Origin: Rickettsiales bacterium
GTDB lineage: Bacteria; Pseudomonadota; Alphaproteobacteria; Rickettsiales; UBA1997
Assembly (NCBI GenBank): GCA_947425005.1
Contig: CANDYP010000012.1
Coordinates: forward strand, 1 to 20,835
Reading direction: 5' to 3'
Length of the DNA stretch: 20,835 bases
The notes under the pieces are model-generated. The model had not been told where the DNA came from. It searched no databases and saw only the letters and a program-made list of their open reading frames with translations. Positions 1-6,554 of the stretch are shown piece after piece. The translations under genes were made by a program, and so were the position numbers. Position 1 is the stretch's first letter. Each line of letters opens with the position of its first letter.

Positions 1-1429
1 AAAGTGCGTGATTAACAAAATCATGCATTTTTTGCATTCCTTGGTGAATGTCGTTTCTCACGGAAAAACTGAGCCGCATGTTTCTGCCGGCAGGATCCAT
101 GACTTGATAGGAGTGGATGGTGACGACGTCAGTGGCGGCGTGAAGTGCGTAAGAAAACATTTCGGCATTAAACATTCGAACATTGCCGAAAAATTTATTT
201 TCCATTTCCGACATGTCGACCTTGAGCTGAATGCCGCCCTGCGGCTTGTAAACCAGCCTCAAGCCATTCACGCCATCGTGATATTCTGCTGGTATTGCTG
301 CTGCAACGGCGGCTTTTAAATCCTCATCAAGATGCTGGCTGTCAATGCCTTCCGCGTAAGCGATTAATAGATTCATGTTGAATCTGTGGCGCTCGGCATT
401 TCTTGCTGTGAAGCTGCGTCTTTCGTCGGGACTGGAAGAGATGAGCGCTTTGGCAACTTCGAAAGGCTGGTCACTTAATGAACCAATCATTTTGCCAAAT
501 TCATTGTGGGTTTTGGTGTAAAGCTTCTCGTCCCCAAATATTATAAATCCAATTCGAGCTCTTTCGAGGCCGTAGGTTTTGGAGCCGGTAAAAATAATGG
601 CGAAATCTTTGTAATCTTGTTCTTGGCATATTTTTGTAATGCCGGGAAATTTATTTGCCGGGCTAAATTCCATATTGGTGTGAGCGCTGTCGAAGATCAA
701 AAAAATGCCACTATTTTTGCAAAAAGTTACGATTTCTTTGAGCTCAGCTTTTGTGTAAACAGCGCCACACATGGTTTTGGATTCGAGATACAGGGTGCCG
801 GCGGTGGGATGTTTTCTTGCTGCATCTTCAAGACCGGCAACCAAGATTTTTTCGCCATTTTCTCGATCAACCTTAACCAGATGCACTTCGTAATCCAAAT
901 ATCCTGTTGTTGCGGTGGCGCGAGCTATTAGTCCGTAGCCGCCGATTGGATAGAGTACGCCATTATTCTGGTCACTATTAATGGAGCGGATCACTCTGGT
1001 GTAGGCTTCGTGGCCTCCCAAGGAATAATCAACGAATAGTTTATTGAGGTCGCTGCCTTCGGCGATTAGTCCTTCTTCGGCAAGGAATCTTTTCATCTCC
1101 GCAGATGTCAGAGTCACTGATTCTGCCCGGTCTGTTCTGTATCCGTTAAAGCCAGCGGCGCTTGCGGCAGACGTGTCAGAGCTTTGCAAAAAAGATTCTT
1201 CTACTCCTCCGGTGGACATTAATACTCCTTTCCTGGAGTTCTCTCTCCACAAAATATCGGTGCGATCGGTGTCTTTGGGCAAGATGTGAGGATGAGGAAT
1301 TAATTTTCGCCTCTCCGTCAAAATGATTTGAGATATTCTCTCTAGACCTTCGTCCCATTGTTCGTGGGGGTCGCCCGCTGACTTACCAACAGCGCTTTGA
1401 AGTGATGCTTCTGTGACTGGTTTAGACAT
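1..1429 (-). CDS. Divergent fold-type I PLP-dependent aminotransferase (partial, 3' end outside window)
   Basis: The minus-strand frame is open for 476 codons and runs off the left edge. The pattern is that of a class I/II aminotransferase. IFDSAH carries Asp247, expected to hold the PLP ring nitrogen. FTGSKTYGLERARIG carries Lys284, expected to form the Schiff base. GRNMRLSFS carries Arg452, resembling the C-terminal carboxylate-binding Arg. The usual NP(T)G segment is replaced by ESKTMCG (about 215-222), so the Asn that normally contacts the PLP hydroxyl is not obvious. Substrate and pathway cannot be assigned. The start at 1429 keeps the N-terminal arm that precedes the first core strand, but it has no visible Shine-Dalgarno. 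An in-frame ATG at 1219 (codon 71) has a very good one, AGGAAAGGAG five bases upstream, so a shorter product is possible. It is divergent from gltX across 165 bp. Confidence 0.8.
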   Translation of the reverse strand, partial: MSKPVTEASLQSAVGKSAGDPHEQWDEGLERISQIILTERRKLIPHPHILPKDTDRTDILWRENSRKGVLMSTGGVEESFLQSSDTSAASAAGFNGYRTDRAESVTLTSAEMKRFLAEEGLIAEGSDLNKLFVDYSLGGHEAYTRVIRSINSDQNNGVLYPIGGYGLIARATATTGYLDYEVHLVKVDRENGEKILVAGLEDAARKHPTAGTLYLESKTMCGAVYTKAELKEIVTFCKNSGIFLIFDSAHTNMEFSPANKFPGITKICQEQDYKDFAIIFTGSKTYGLERARIGFIIFGDEKLYTKTHNEFGKMIGSLSDQPFEVAKALISSSPDERRSFTARNAERHRFNMNLLIAYAEGIDSQHLDEDLKAAVAAAIPAEYHDGVNGLRLVYKPQGGIQLKVDMSEMENKFFGNVRMFNAEMFSYALHAATDVVTIHSYQVMDPAGRNMRLSFSVRNDIHQGMQKMHDFVNHAL

Positions 1430-1594
1430 ATTTTGGGATTGGATTAAATGCGGAGATACTCACTGAGATCCTAAACAGGCTCGGAACGTGAATTTTCAAA
1501 AATCTTAGAGAAATTTATTCTGGCAGAAACAAGAATAGAATAATTCGATTGTCAACTTCTCTTAAAAACTCCCCCCCTTTTTTCAAACTGACAC

Positions 1595-2926
1595 ATGACG
1601 ACCATTTGCCGCTTCGCCCCTTCGCCCACAGGTTTTTTACACGTTGGAAATATTCGCGCTGCCATTATTAATTTTCTCTACGCCAAAAAAACCGGCGGGA
1701 AATTTTTGCTGCGTTTGGATGACACGGACATTGAACGCGTGCGCGACGAATATCGCGCAATGATCTTGCAGGACATGGCTTGGCTGGGCTTGGAATATTC
1801 TGAACTTTTTAAACAATCAGATCGTTTGGAAAAATATGAAGCGGCGAAGAATTGCTTGATTGCCAGTGGCCGGCTTTACGAATGTTTTGAATCGGCGGAA
1901 GAATTAAATCTGCAAAGAAAGGCGCAAATCGCGTCAGGCATGACTCCGATCTACAATCGCGCCTCGTTGAATTTGACGGCGGAGCAAAAAGAAAATTTGC
2001 GCGCGTCAGGTTTGACGCCGCATTACCGCTTTTTGCTCGAGGATAAAATCACCTCTTGGGACGACAAAATTAAAGGCAAAATCACTTACGAAGGCCGCCA
2101 TTTTTCTGACCCAGTTTTGGTGCGCGACAATGGCGTGCCGACTTACACTTTCTGCTCAGTGGTTGACGACGTTGATTACGGCGTTACCGACATTATTCGC
2201 GGCGAAGATCACATTACCAACACGGCGATTCAGATTCAGATCTTCGAAGCCTTGGGCGCCAAGGCGCCAGACTTTGCACATTTAGCTTTGGTCAAAGCGA
2301 GTGAGGGCAAAATTTCGAAACGGGAAGGTGGTTTTGACGTAAAATCTTTACGCTCTGACGGCTACGAACCAATGGCGATTGTCAATTTATTGGCGCAGAT
2401 CGGCACTTCAGATTCGATTAAAATTCACAAAGATTTTGACGAGTTAGTGCGCGATTTTTCTTTCGAAAAGTTTTCTAAATCTTCGACGAATTACGACATT
2501 TCGGAATTAACTCACATTAATCAGAAATTACTGCAAAGGCTTGATTTGACTGATCTGAAAGCTGAGTTGGAAAAGATGGGATTAGCAGAAATGGATCAGA
2601 AATTTTTTGACGGTCTGAAGCAAAATATTACTTTTTTGAGCGAAATAAAAATGTGGTGGCAAGTCTGCAAAGGTCAATTCCGTCACATTCACAAAGCGGG
2701 AGACAAAGAATTTTTGCAAATGACGGCGGGCTTATTGCCCCAAGATACTGCGGATGAAAATTGTTGGACAGTTTGGCTGAGTGAGATCAAGAAAAATACT
2801 GAGCGCAAAGGTAAAGACCTTTTTATGCCGATTCGTTTGGCTCTAACTGGGGAAGAGCATGGTCCGGAATTAAAATTGCTGGTGAATTTGATTGAGCGTG
2901 AAGAGATTTTGAAGCGGTTGAGTTAA
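1595..2926 (+). CDS. gltX: Glutamate--tRNA ligase
   Basis: This class I aminoacyl-tRNA synthetase charges tRNA-Glu, and in lineages without GlnRS it often also charges tRNA-Gln for transamidation. At 443 aa it has the normal bacterial length. The ATP-binding HIGH-type signature is HVGN at residues 16-19, after RFAPSPTG. The KMSKS-type loop is KISKR at 239-243. Other family hallmarks are LRLDDTD (about 39-45), VRDNGVPTY (176-184) and IIRGEDHITNT (200-210). Many Rickettsiales carry two gltX paralogues with different tRNA specificity, and the sequence alone does not say which this is. The ATG follows a C7 run and T-rich leader without a recognisable Shine-Dalgarno. It stands alone and ends 35 bp from the convergent bactofilin gene, with no clear terminator between them. 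Confidence 0.95.
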   Translation: MTTICRFAPSPTGFLHVGNIRAAIINFLYAKKTGGKFLLRLDDTDIERVRDEYRAMILQDMAWLGLEYSELFKQSDRLEKYEAAKNCLIASGRLYECFESAEELNLQRKAQIASGMTPIYNRASLNLTAEQKENLRASGLTPHYRFLLEDKITSWDDKIKGKITYEGRHFSDPVLVRDNGVPTYTFCSVVDDVDYGVTDIIRGEDHITNTAIQIQIFEALGAKAPDFAHLALVKASEGKISKREGGFDVKSLRSDGYEPMAIVNLLAQIGTSDSIKIHKDFDELVRDFSFEKFSKSSTNYDISELTHINQKLLQRLDLTDLKAELEKMGLAEMDQKFFDGLKQNITFLSEIKMWWQVCKGQFRHIHKAGDKEFLQMTAGLLPQDTADENCWTVWLSEIKKNTERKGKDLFMPIRLALTGEEHGPELKLLVNLIEREEILKRLS

Positions 2927-2961
2927 GAGTTGTTAGTTGGCGGTGCTTAGTTGGGGGGTTC

Positions 2962-3381
2962 TTAGCTTTTGGCTAACTGTTTGAACTGTCCGTCGATGAA
3001 AGCGCCGTCTTCGACAGATAGTAGGCCGTATTCGATGAGGCCGGTGATTCTAGCTTTGCTGGCGATGTTGATGTTTTTAGCGCGGATGTTTCCGCTAACC
3101 TTCCCCCGAACGCTGAGTGATTCAGCAACGATTTCTCCTTCGACGATTCCTTCTTCATGCACTACAACTGCATTGCCTTTGATGGTGCCTTTGATAGTGC
3201 CTTCAATTTCTACAACGTTGGCGCTGACAAGATCTCCTTCAATTGTAAGATCTCGGGCGATGATTGTGGGAGTAGATTTGAAGTTGGTACTGATTTGATT
3301 TAAACTTTTGGTAAAACTGTCGCTGGTTGAAGTATTTTTGACTAGATCGGAGAACTTAGATTTTAGGTTAGCTATTGACAT
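2962..3381 (-). CDS. Bactofilin (polymer-forming cytoskeletal protein)
   Basis: The protein has 139 aa from MSIANLKSKF. After a polar N-terminal stretch of about 35 residues comes a bactofilin (DUF583) domain, a right-handed beta-helix of short repeats alternating V/I and G: ARDLTIEGDLVSANVVEIEG, GTIKGNAVV, GIVEGEIVAESLSVRG, KVSGNIRAKNINI. Bactofilins polymerise without nucleotide beneath the inner membrane and localise cell-wall enzymes. A longer frame opens at 3519, but its extra 46 codons lie within the upstream peptidase gene, so 3381 is preferred. This start overlaps the peptidase stop by 14 bp, which suggests translational coupling. Bactofilin next to a LytM-type M23 peptidase is a recurring bacterial pair tied to cell shape, for example CcmA with Csd endopeptidases in Helicobacter. 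The shape role is inferred from context. Confidence 0.88.
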   Translation of the reverse strand: MSIANLKSKFSDLVKNTSTSDSFTKSLNQISTNFKSTPTIIARDLTIEGDLVSANVVEIEGTIKGTIKGNAVVVHEEGIVEGEIVAESLSVRGKVSGNIRAKNINIASKARITGLIEYGLLSVEDGAFIDGQFKQLAKS

Positions 3382-4588
3382 ATCGAGTAGTTTTTTCGTC
3401 GTTAAATAAAGAGTCTCCGGCTTCGAGGAATTTTTTTGGATTGAGCGGAGTGTTTCTGTATCTGACTTCGTAATGTAAGTGTGAGCCGGTGCTGCGTCCG
3501 GTGCTGCCTTGAAGTGCAATTACTTGCCCTTTTTTTACAATTTGCCCTTCTTTAACTTTTACTGCGGATAAATGGCCGTAACGAGTTGTGATTCCCATTC
3601 CGTGGTCAATTACAACGGCATTGCCGTAGTCACTAAAAGCTCCAGCTAAAATAACTTTACCGCCAGATGGGCTTAAAACTTTTTCTCGCTCTGGGCCAAC
3701 AAAATCTAGACCTTGGTGAGAGGCGTGTCTGCCGGTGATGGGATCTTCCCTAGAGCCAAAGCCGCTGGAGATGTAATAATTTTTCATCGGCTTGGATAAG
3801 GGCATCATGCTGGCAAGATTTTCTAGCAGAACCAAGCGGTCGATTTCGTTAACAAATTGAGTTTTTTCCAAGCGTCTTTCTAGTAATTCGTCATTCGGTG
3901 AGCTGTCGCCAATGAAGGAGTCTAAAGGATTTAGCGGACCACCTTGGCGGTTGGTAATGCCTTTTTTACCATTTAATGAAATTTCTGTTTCAGTATTTTT
4001 TGCTAAATCTTTGTTGGAACCTTTTTTCAAATTTAAGCCGGTAATGCTAATGGCGTCTTCAATGGTTTTGATTCTGTTGTGAGCAATGGAGCGAATATCG
4101 GAAAGCATCACGCGGGCATCTTTGATTTCGTTGAAAGTGTGCTGGTCACTCTCCGACAAATCTTTTTCTTTGATATTTTTTGGTTGCTGAAAATCTTGCT
4201 CTTGAGCGTTAACTTTGTGGGCGCTGCCGGTGACTGAAATTAAATATTCGTTAATTTTTTTTAACTTGTCATTCACGGTTACGAACTCTTCTTGGAAGTA
4301 GTCGTTAACTGATTTGAGCCTGTTTATTTCTTCCGATTTGGCGCTGAGGATTTTGTCGTAACGGAGGGATTGATTGACAAGATTGACGACCCAGATGGCG
4401 CACAGTAGTAGGCACAATTGAGAAATTGGTCCAAAACTAACGCTTCTGATCTTTTGGTTGGTTACAAAAAGAACGGTTCTTTTGGCAAAAATTAATTTGT
4501 AAAGACGGATAACGAGTTTAAGCGAGAGCAGGCCAGTGGCCTTTAAAGCAGCAAATATTTTCTTTTTCAAAAAATAATTTCTATTCAT
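3368..4588 (-). CDS. Membrane-anchored M23 (LytM-type) peptidoglycan endopeptidase
   Basis: The protein has 406 aa from MNRNYFLKK. A basic N-terminus leads to one membrane segment at about 54-72 (PISQLCLLLCAIWVVNLV), then a coiled-coil-like stretch (about 80-115), a polar linker, and a C-terminal M23 domain from about 275. All LytM zinc ligands are visible: His291 and Asp295 in HQGLDF, and His370/His372 in GSHLHYEV, with the typical YGHLS and GSTGRSTG motifs between them. It is therefore predicted to be an active periplasmic D,D- or L,D-endopeptidase, anchored facing the wall. An upstream in-frame start at 4744 would add 52 residues, but it lies inside a good promoter match at 4717-4744. The start at 4588 has a modest AGG in its leader. 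It is followed by, and overlaps, the bactofilin gene, so the two probably form one operon. Confidence 0.9.
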   Translation of the reverse strand: MNRNYFLKKKIFAALKATGLLSLKLVIRLYKLIFAKRTVLFVTNQKIRSVSFGPISQLCLLLCAIWVVNLVNQSLRYDKILSAKSEEINRLKSVNDYFQEEFVTVNDKLKKINEYLISVTGSAHKVNAQEQDFQQPKNIKEKDLSESDQHTFNEIKDARVMLSDIRSIAHNRIKTIEDAISITGLNLKKGSNKDLAKNTETEISLNGKKGITNRQGGPLNPLDSFIGDSSPNDELLERRLEKTQFVNEIDRLVLLENLASMMPLSKPMKNYYISSGFGSREDPITGRHASHQGLDFVGPEREKVLSPSGGKVILAGAFSDYGNAVVIDHGMGITTRYGHLSAVKVKEGQIVKKGQVIALQGSTGRSTGSHLHYEVRYRNTPLNPKKFLEAGDSLFNDEKTTRYVNS

Positions 4589-4716
4589 CAACAACCTATT
4601 TTTGTTACTAATTCGCGTTTTGTTTTGGTGTGAAACGCGGTATTTAAAATTGCGATCGGGGGAAGATTGGGATCGACTTATGAAGTGAAAAATTCGGGGC
4701 AACAAAACGAGCGGGC

Positions 4717-4744
4717 ATTCTCTTTTTGGACCAAGCAATGTCAA
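4717..4744 (-). promoter_or_regulatory. Candidate sigma70 promoter for the M23/bactofilin operon
   Basis: On the minus strand a perfect TTGACA (4744-4739) is followed after 16 bp by GAGAAT (4722-4717), which matches four of six -10 positions. Transcription would start near 4710 and leave a leader of about 120 nt before the ATG at 4588. The position argues against the longer peptidase reading frame that begins at 4744. Confidence 0.5.
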
Positions 4745-4765
4745 GATTTTTCTAAATTTGCAGCA

Positions 4766-4793
4766 TTGACTAAAAAAAAGTTGTTCCTAGTAT
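4766..4793 (+). promoter_or_regulatory. Candidate sigma70 promoter for rpmE
   Basis: TTGACT (4766-4771) and TAGTAT (4788-4793) are separated by 16 bp, about 45 bp ahead of the rpmE start. It lies back to back with the opposing promoter at 4717-4744, with only about 20 bp between the two -35 boxes. Confidence 0.5.
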
Positions 4794-4844
4794 GCGCGCC
4801 CCTTCCGCCCCCAGCGGGCTTATAAAATTCATAAAAGGTAACAA

Positions 4845-5165
4845 ATGTCTAAAGCTAAAACTAAAAGCGTAGCTGTTGAAAACGTTGGTGACAAACACCC
4901 GAAGCAACATGTAGTTAACGTAATAATGACTGACAAAAAAACTCAGTTTCAAATTCTTACAACTTGGGGAAAAGAAGGTGACACTCTAAGATTAGACGTA
5001 GATCCAAAAAATCACCCAGCTTGGAGAGAAGATGGCGCGCAAGGTTACATCAATGCTAACGACGCCAGAGTTACTAAATTCAAAAGCAAATTCGGTAATT
5101 TTGATTTTGTCGGTGGCGCTGCGGCTGCAGAAGTAGCTAAAGTAGAAGAAGTTAAAGCGGAATAA
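4845..5165 (+). CDS. rpmE: 50S ribosomal protein L31, cysteine-free Rickettsiales-like type
   Basis: This is a 106-aa L31 homologue. The core runs from DKHPKQHVVNVIMTDKKTQF through GDTLRLDVDPKNHPAWREDG to a TKFKSKFGNFDF end, matching the HP...K...S/T...DV...HPAW...FNKRF layout of Rickettsiales L31. There are no cysteines, so this is a zinc-free form. It is longer than the usual 70-80 aa, with about 17 extra basic N-terminal residues and an Ala/Glu-rich tail of about 17 residues (GGAAAAEVAKVEEVKAE). L31 bridges the subunits near the central protuberance. The start has a usable AAAGG ribosome-binding site and the promoter at 4766-4793. The next gene begins 14 bp downstream, and a strong terminator-like hairpin lies 46 bp past the stop. 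Confidence 0.85.
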   Translation: MSKAKTKSVAVENVGDKHPKQHVVNVIMTDKKTQFQILTTWGKEGDTLRLDVDPKNHPAWREDGAQGYINANDARVTKFKSKFGNFDFVGGAAAAEVAKVEEVKAE

Positions 5166-5179
5166 GTTAGTCAGTAAAC

Positions 5180-5887
5180 TTGTCCAAAGAAATTATCTGT
5201 TTAACAGGATGGGGTCAAAAATTTGATTCACTGGAATTCATTTTCAGGGAATCAAATTTTGACCCTTTTTTTGTGTCCTCTCTGAACTACTCCGCTGCTG
5301 TGGATGTTGAAAAATTCTTCTCCGACGTAAAGTTTCAAAATCTAAATCCAGAAATTCTGGTGGGCTGGAGCCTTGGCGGCCAATTGGCGCTGCGTTTGAT
5401 CGAGCAAAAAATTCTCAATCCAAAATTATTAATTCTAATCGCGCCGCCATTTCAAATGGTGAAGTCGGAAAAAATTGCCGCAGCAATGGCGCAAAATACT
5501 TTCGTCGAATTTCGTGAACACTTCGCTGCAGCGCCGAGCCAAACTCTTAAAAAATTTTCAATTCTAACTGCGATGAATGATCGCAACGCTGCCGACATTG
5601 CCAGAAATTTAGATGTGAACGATCAGAATTTTGACGGGCTGCTTTACTGGCTTGACGAGCTCAAAAGATTTTCCTGTTTCGATTTCAACTTTTCTGAAAT
5701 GCCGCGCACCGTTTTTTTTCAAGGCGCCGGCGACATGATCGTCCATTCCTCGCAAGCCGATTATTTCAAAGAAAGAATCAAAAATTTTCGCTTAGAGATT
5801 TTTAAAAATTGCGGTCACGCCCCCCATTTGAGCGACGTTGCGAAGATGCAGAAAATTATTTTGGAAGAAATTGGTAACTTGGATTAA
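5180..5887 (+). CDS. bioH: BioH-like alpha/beta hydrolase (putative pimeloyl-[acyl-carrier protein] methyl ester esterase)
   Basis: This is a 235-aa alpha/beta hydrolase. The N-terminal LTGWG oxyanion segment is at 8-12. The nucleophile elbow GWSLGG puts Ser64 in place, the acid is Asp185 in GAGDMIV, and the base is His213 in CGHAPH, so the triad is complete. GWSLGG and the lid composition resemble BioH, which demethylates pimeloyl-ACP methyl ester in biotin synthesis, but no other bio gene is in view, so the exact substrate is inferred. The start is TTG at 5180 with no good ribosome-binding site, and no in-frame ATG fits the conserved N-terminus. Codons 11-31 are overlaid by a terminator-like hairpin (5212-5272), which could limit expression when transcription comes from rpmE. 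The 3' end overlaps the convergent acetyltransferase gene by 32 bp. Confidence 0.65.
   Translation: MSKEIICLTGWGQKFDSLEFIFRESNFDPFFVSSLNYSAAVDVEKFFSDVKFQNLNPEILVGWSLGGQLALRLIEQKILNPKLLILIAPPFQMVKSEKIAAAMAQNTFVEFREHFAAAPSQTLKKFSILTAMNDRNAADIARNLDVNDQNFDGLLYWLDELKRFSCFDFNFSEMPRTVFFQGAGDMIVHSSQADYFKERIKNFRLEIFKNCGHAPHLSDVAKMQKIILEEIGNLD
5212..5272 (+). terminator. Strong intrinsic-terminator-like hairpin inside the 5' end of the bioH-like gene
   Basis: The arm at 5212-5229 pairs with 5249-5265 over 17 base pairs with a single bulged A. The stem continues as CTGGAA/TTTCAG (5231-5236 with 5242-5247, one G-U pair) around a five-base loop, and T7 (5266-5272) follows directly. It has every element of a Rho-independent terminator and lies 46 bp after the rpmE stop, but within the coding region of the next gene. 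Confidence 0.65.
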
Positions 5888-6386
5888 GCCACGCCATCAT
5901 TGTGTCGTTCCCTAGTTCGCCGGCGGCGTTTAGAATTCTGTTTTTGCAAATTCCCTCAATTTTAAAACCAAGAGATTGGTAAAGCTTGATGCCGTGTGGG
6001 TTGTTTTGGCGGGTGAAAAGTTCGACGCGAGCGATTTCCGGGTGATGATTTTGAATTTCAGCAAGAAGGCGTGCGAAGATTTTTTTGCCCCAGCCTTGTC
6101 CTTGGAAGTCAGGATGCACAACTACGGTTAAATTCCCCAAAGTATGTTGGAAGCAGGCGGGATCGAATTTGTAGCAGTGAATTTCAGCGATTAATTTTTG
6201 AGGATCTTGCGGATTTTCGGCGACAAAAATTAAACCTTTGGCCAGCGCGTTATTTAAAAAATCTGCGACGTAATTGCTGTTAATTTCTGCGGGAGTGCGA
6301 GCAATTCCATTCGCTGTTTCGGCTGCTCCGAGATGCAGTTCGGTGATTTTTTCTAAGTCAGATTTTGTGGCTTTGCGTAGGTTCAT
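5856..6386 (-). CDS. GNAT-family N-acetyltransferase
   Basis: The protein has 176 aa from MNLRKATKSDLEKI. It has the four GNAT motifs in order: an N-terminal LRKATKSD strand, the IFVAEN strand, the core VVVHPDFQGQGWGKKIF (acetyl-CoA pyrophosphate loop Q-x-x-G-x-G, about residues 100-116), and the C-terminal VELFTRQNNPHGIKLYQSLGFK typical of L-amino-acid or small-molecule acetyltransferases. The substrate is unknown. A longer frame opens at 6533, but its extra 49 codons translate the palindromic repeat at 6413-6539, so 6386 is chosen. The 3' end overlaps the convergent bioH-like gene by 32 bp. The gene follows yifB on the same strand, with repeat copy 2 between them. Confidence 0.85.
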   Translation of the reverse strand: MNLRKATKSDLEKITELHLGAAETANGIARTPAEINSNYVADFLNNALAKGLIFVAENPQDPQKLIAEIHCYKFDPACFQHTLGNLTVVVHPDFQGQGWGKKIFARLLAEIQNHHPEIARVELFTRQNNPHGIKLYQSLGFKIEGICKNRILNAAGELGNDTMMAWLNPSYQFLPK

Positions 6387-6412
6387 TTTAGTTTTAAGAA
6401 TAAAATAATATT

Positions 6413-6539
6413 GGCCCGTGACGAGAAGTCCCCATGACCGGCATGCGCTCATCCCCCCCCCTTTATCAGGGGGGCTTTGATCGAGCCTCGGGTAAGTCCC
6501 CCTGACAAGGGGGGTAGGGGGGTTTTTCGTCACGGGCTC
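6413..6539. repeat. GC-rich palindromic repeat, copy 2 (between yifB and the acetyltransferase)
   Basis: The outer arms GCCCGTGACGAgAAgtCCCC (left, from 6414) and the complement of the right end (to about 6538) match with a few differences. Inside is a second hairpin whose sequence TTATCAGGGGGGCTTTGA (from 6463) is shared with copy 1, and identity continues to 6485, which covers part of the loop as well as the stem. Compared with copy 1, the left arm carries an unrelated insertion (about 6433-6452), and the inner right arm has drifted to CCCCCTGACAAGGGGGG. It begins about 16 bp after the yifB stop. Confidence 0.8.
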
Positions 6540-6554
6540 AGACTAATAAATAAT

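Noticed and set aside
3382..3519. Longer start for the bactofilin
   Set aside because: The 46 extra codons lie wholly inside the end of the peptidase gene in another frame.
4589..4744. Longer start for the M23 peptidase
   Set aside because: The start lies within the best promoter match for the gene, and the extra 52 residues show no family similarity.
6387..6533. N-terminal extension of the acetyltransferase to a start at 6533
   Set aside because: The extra codons translate the palindromic repeat (NPPTPLVRG, SPPDKGGG) and not a protein segment. The GNAT fold begins at 6386.
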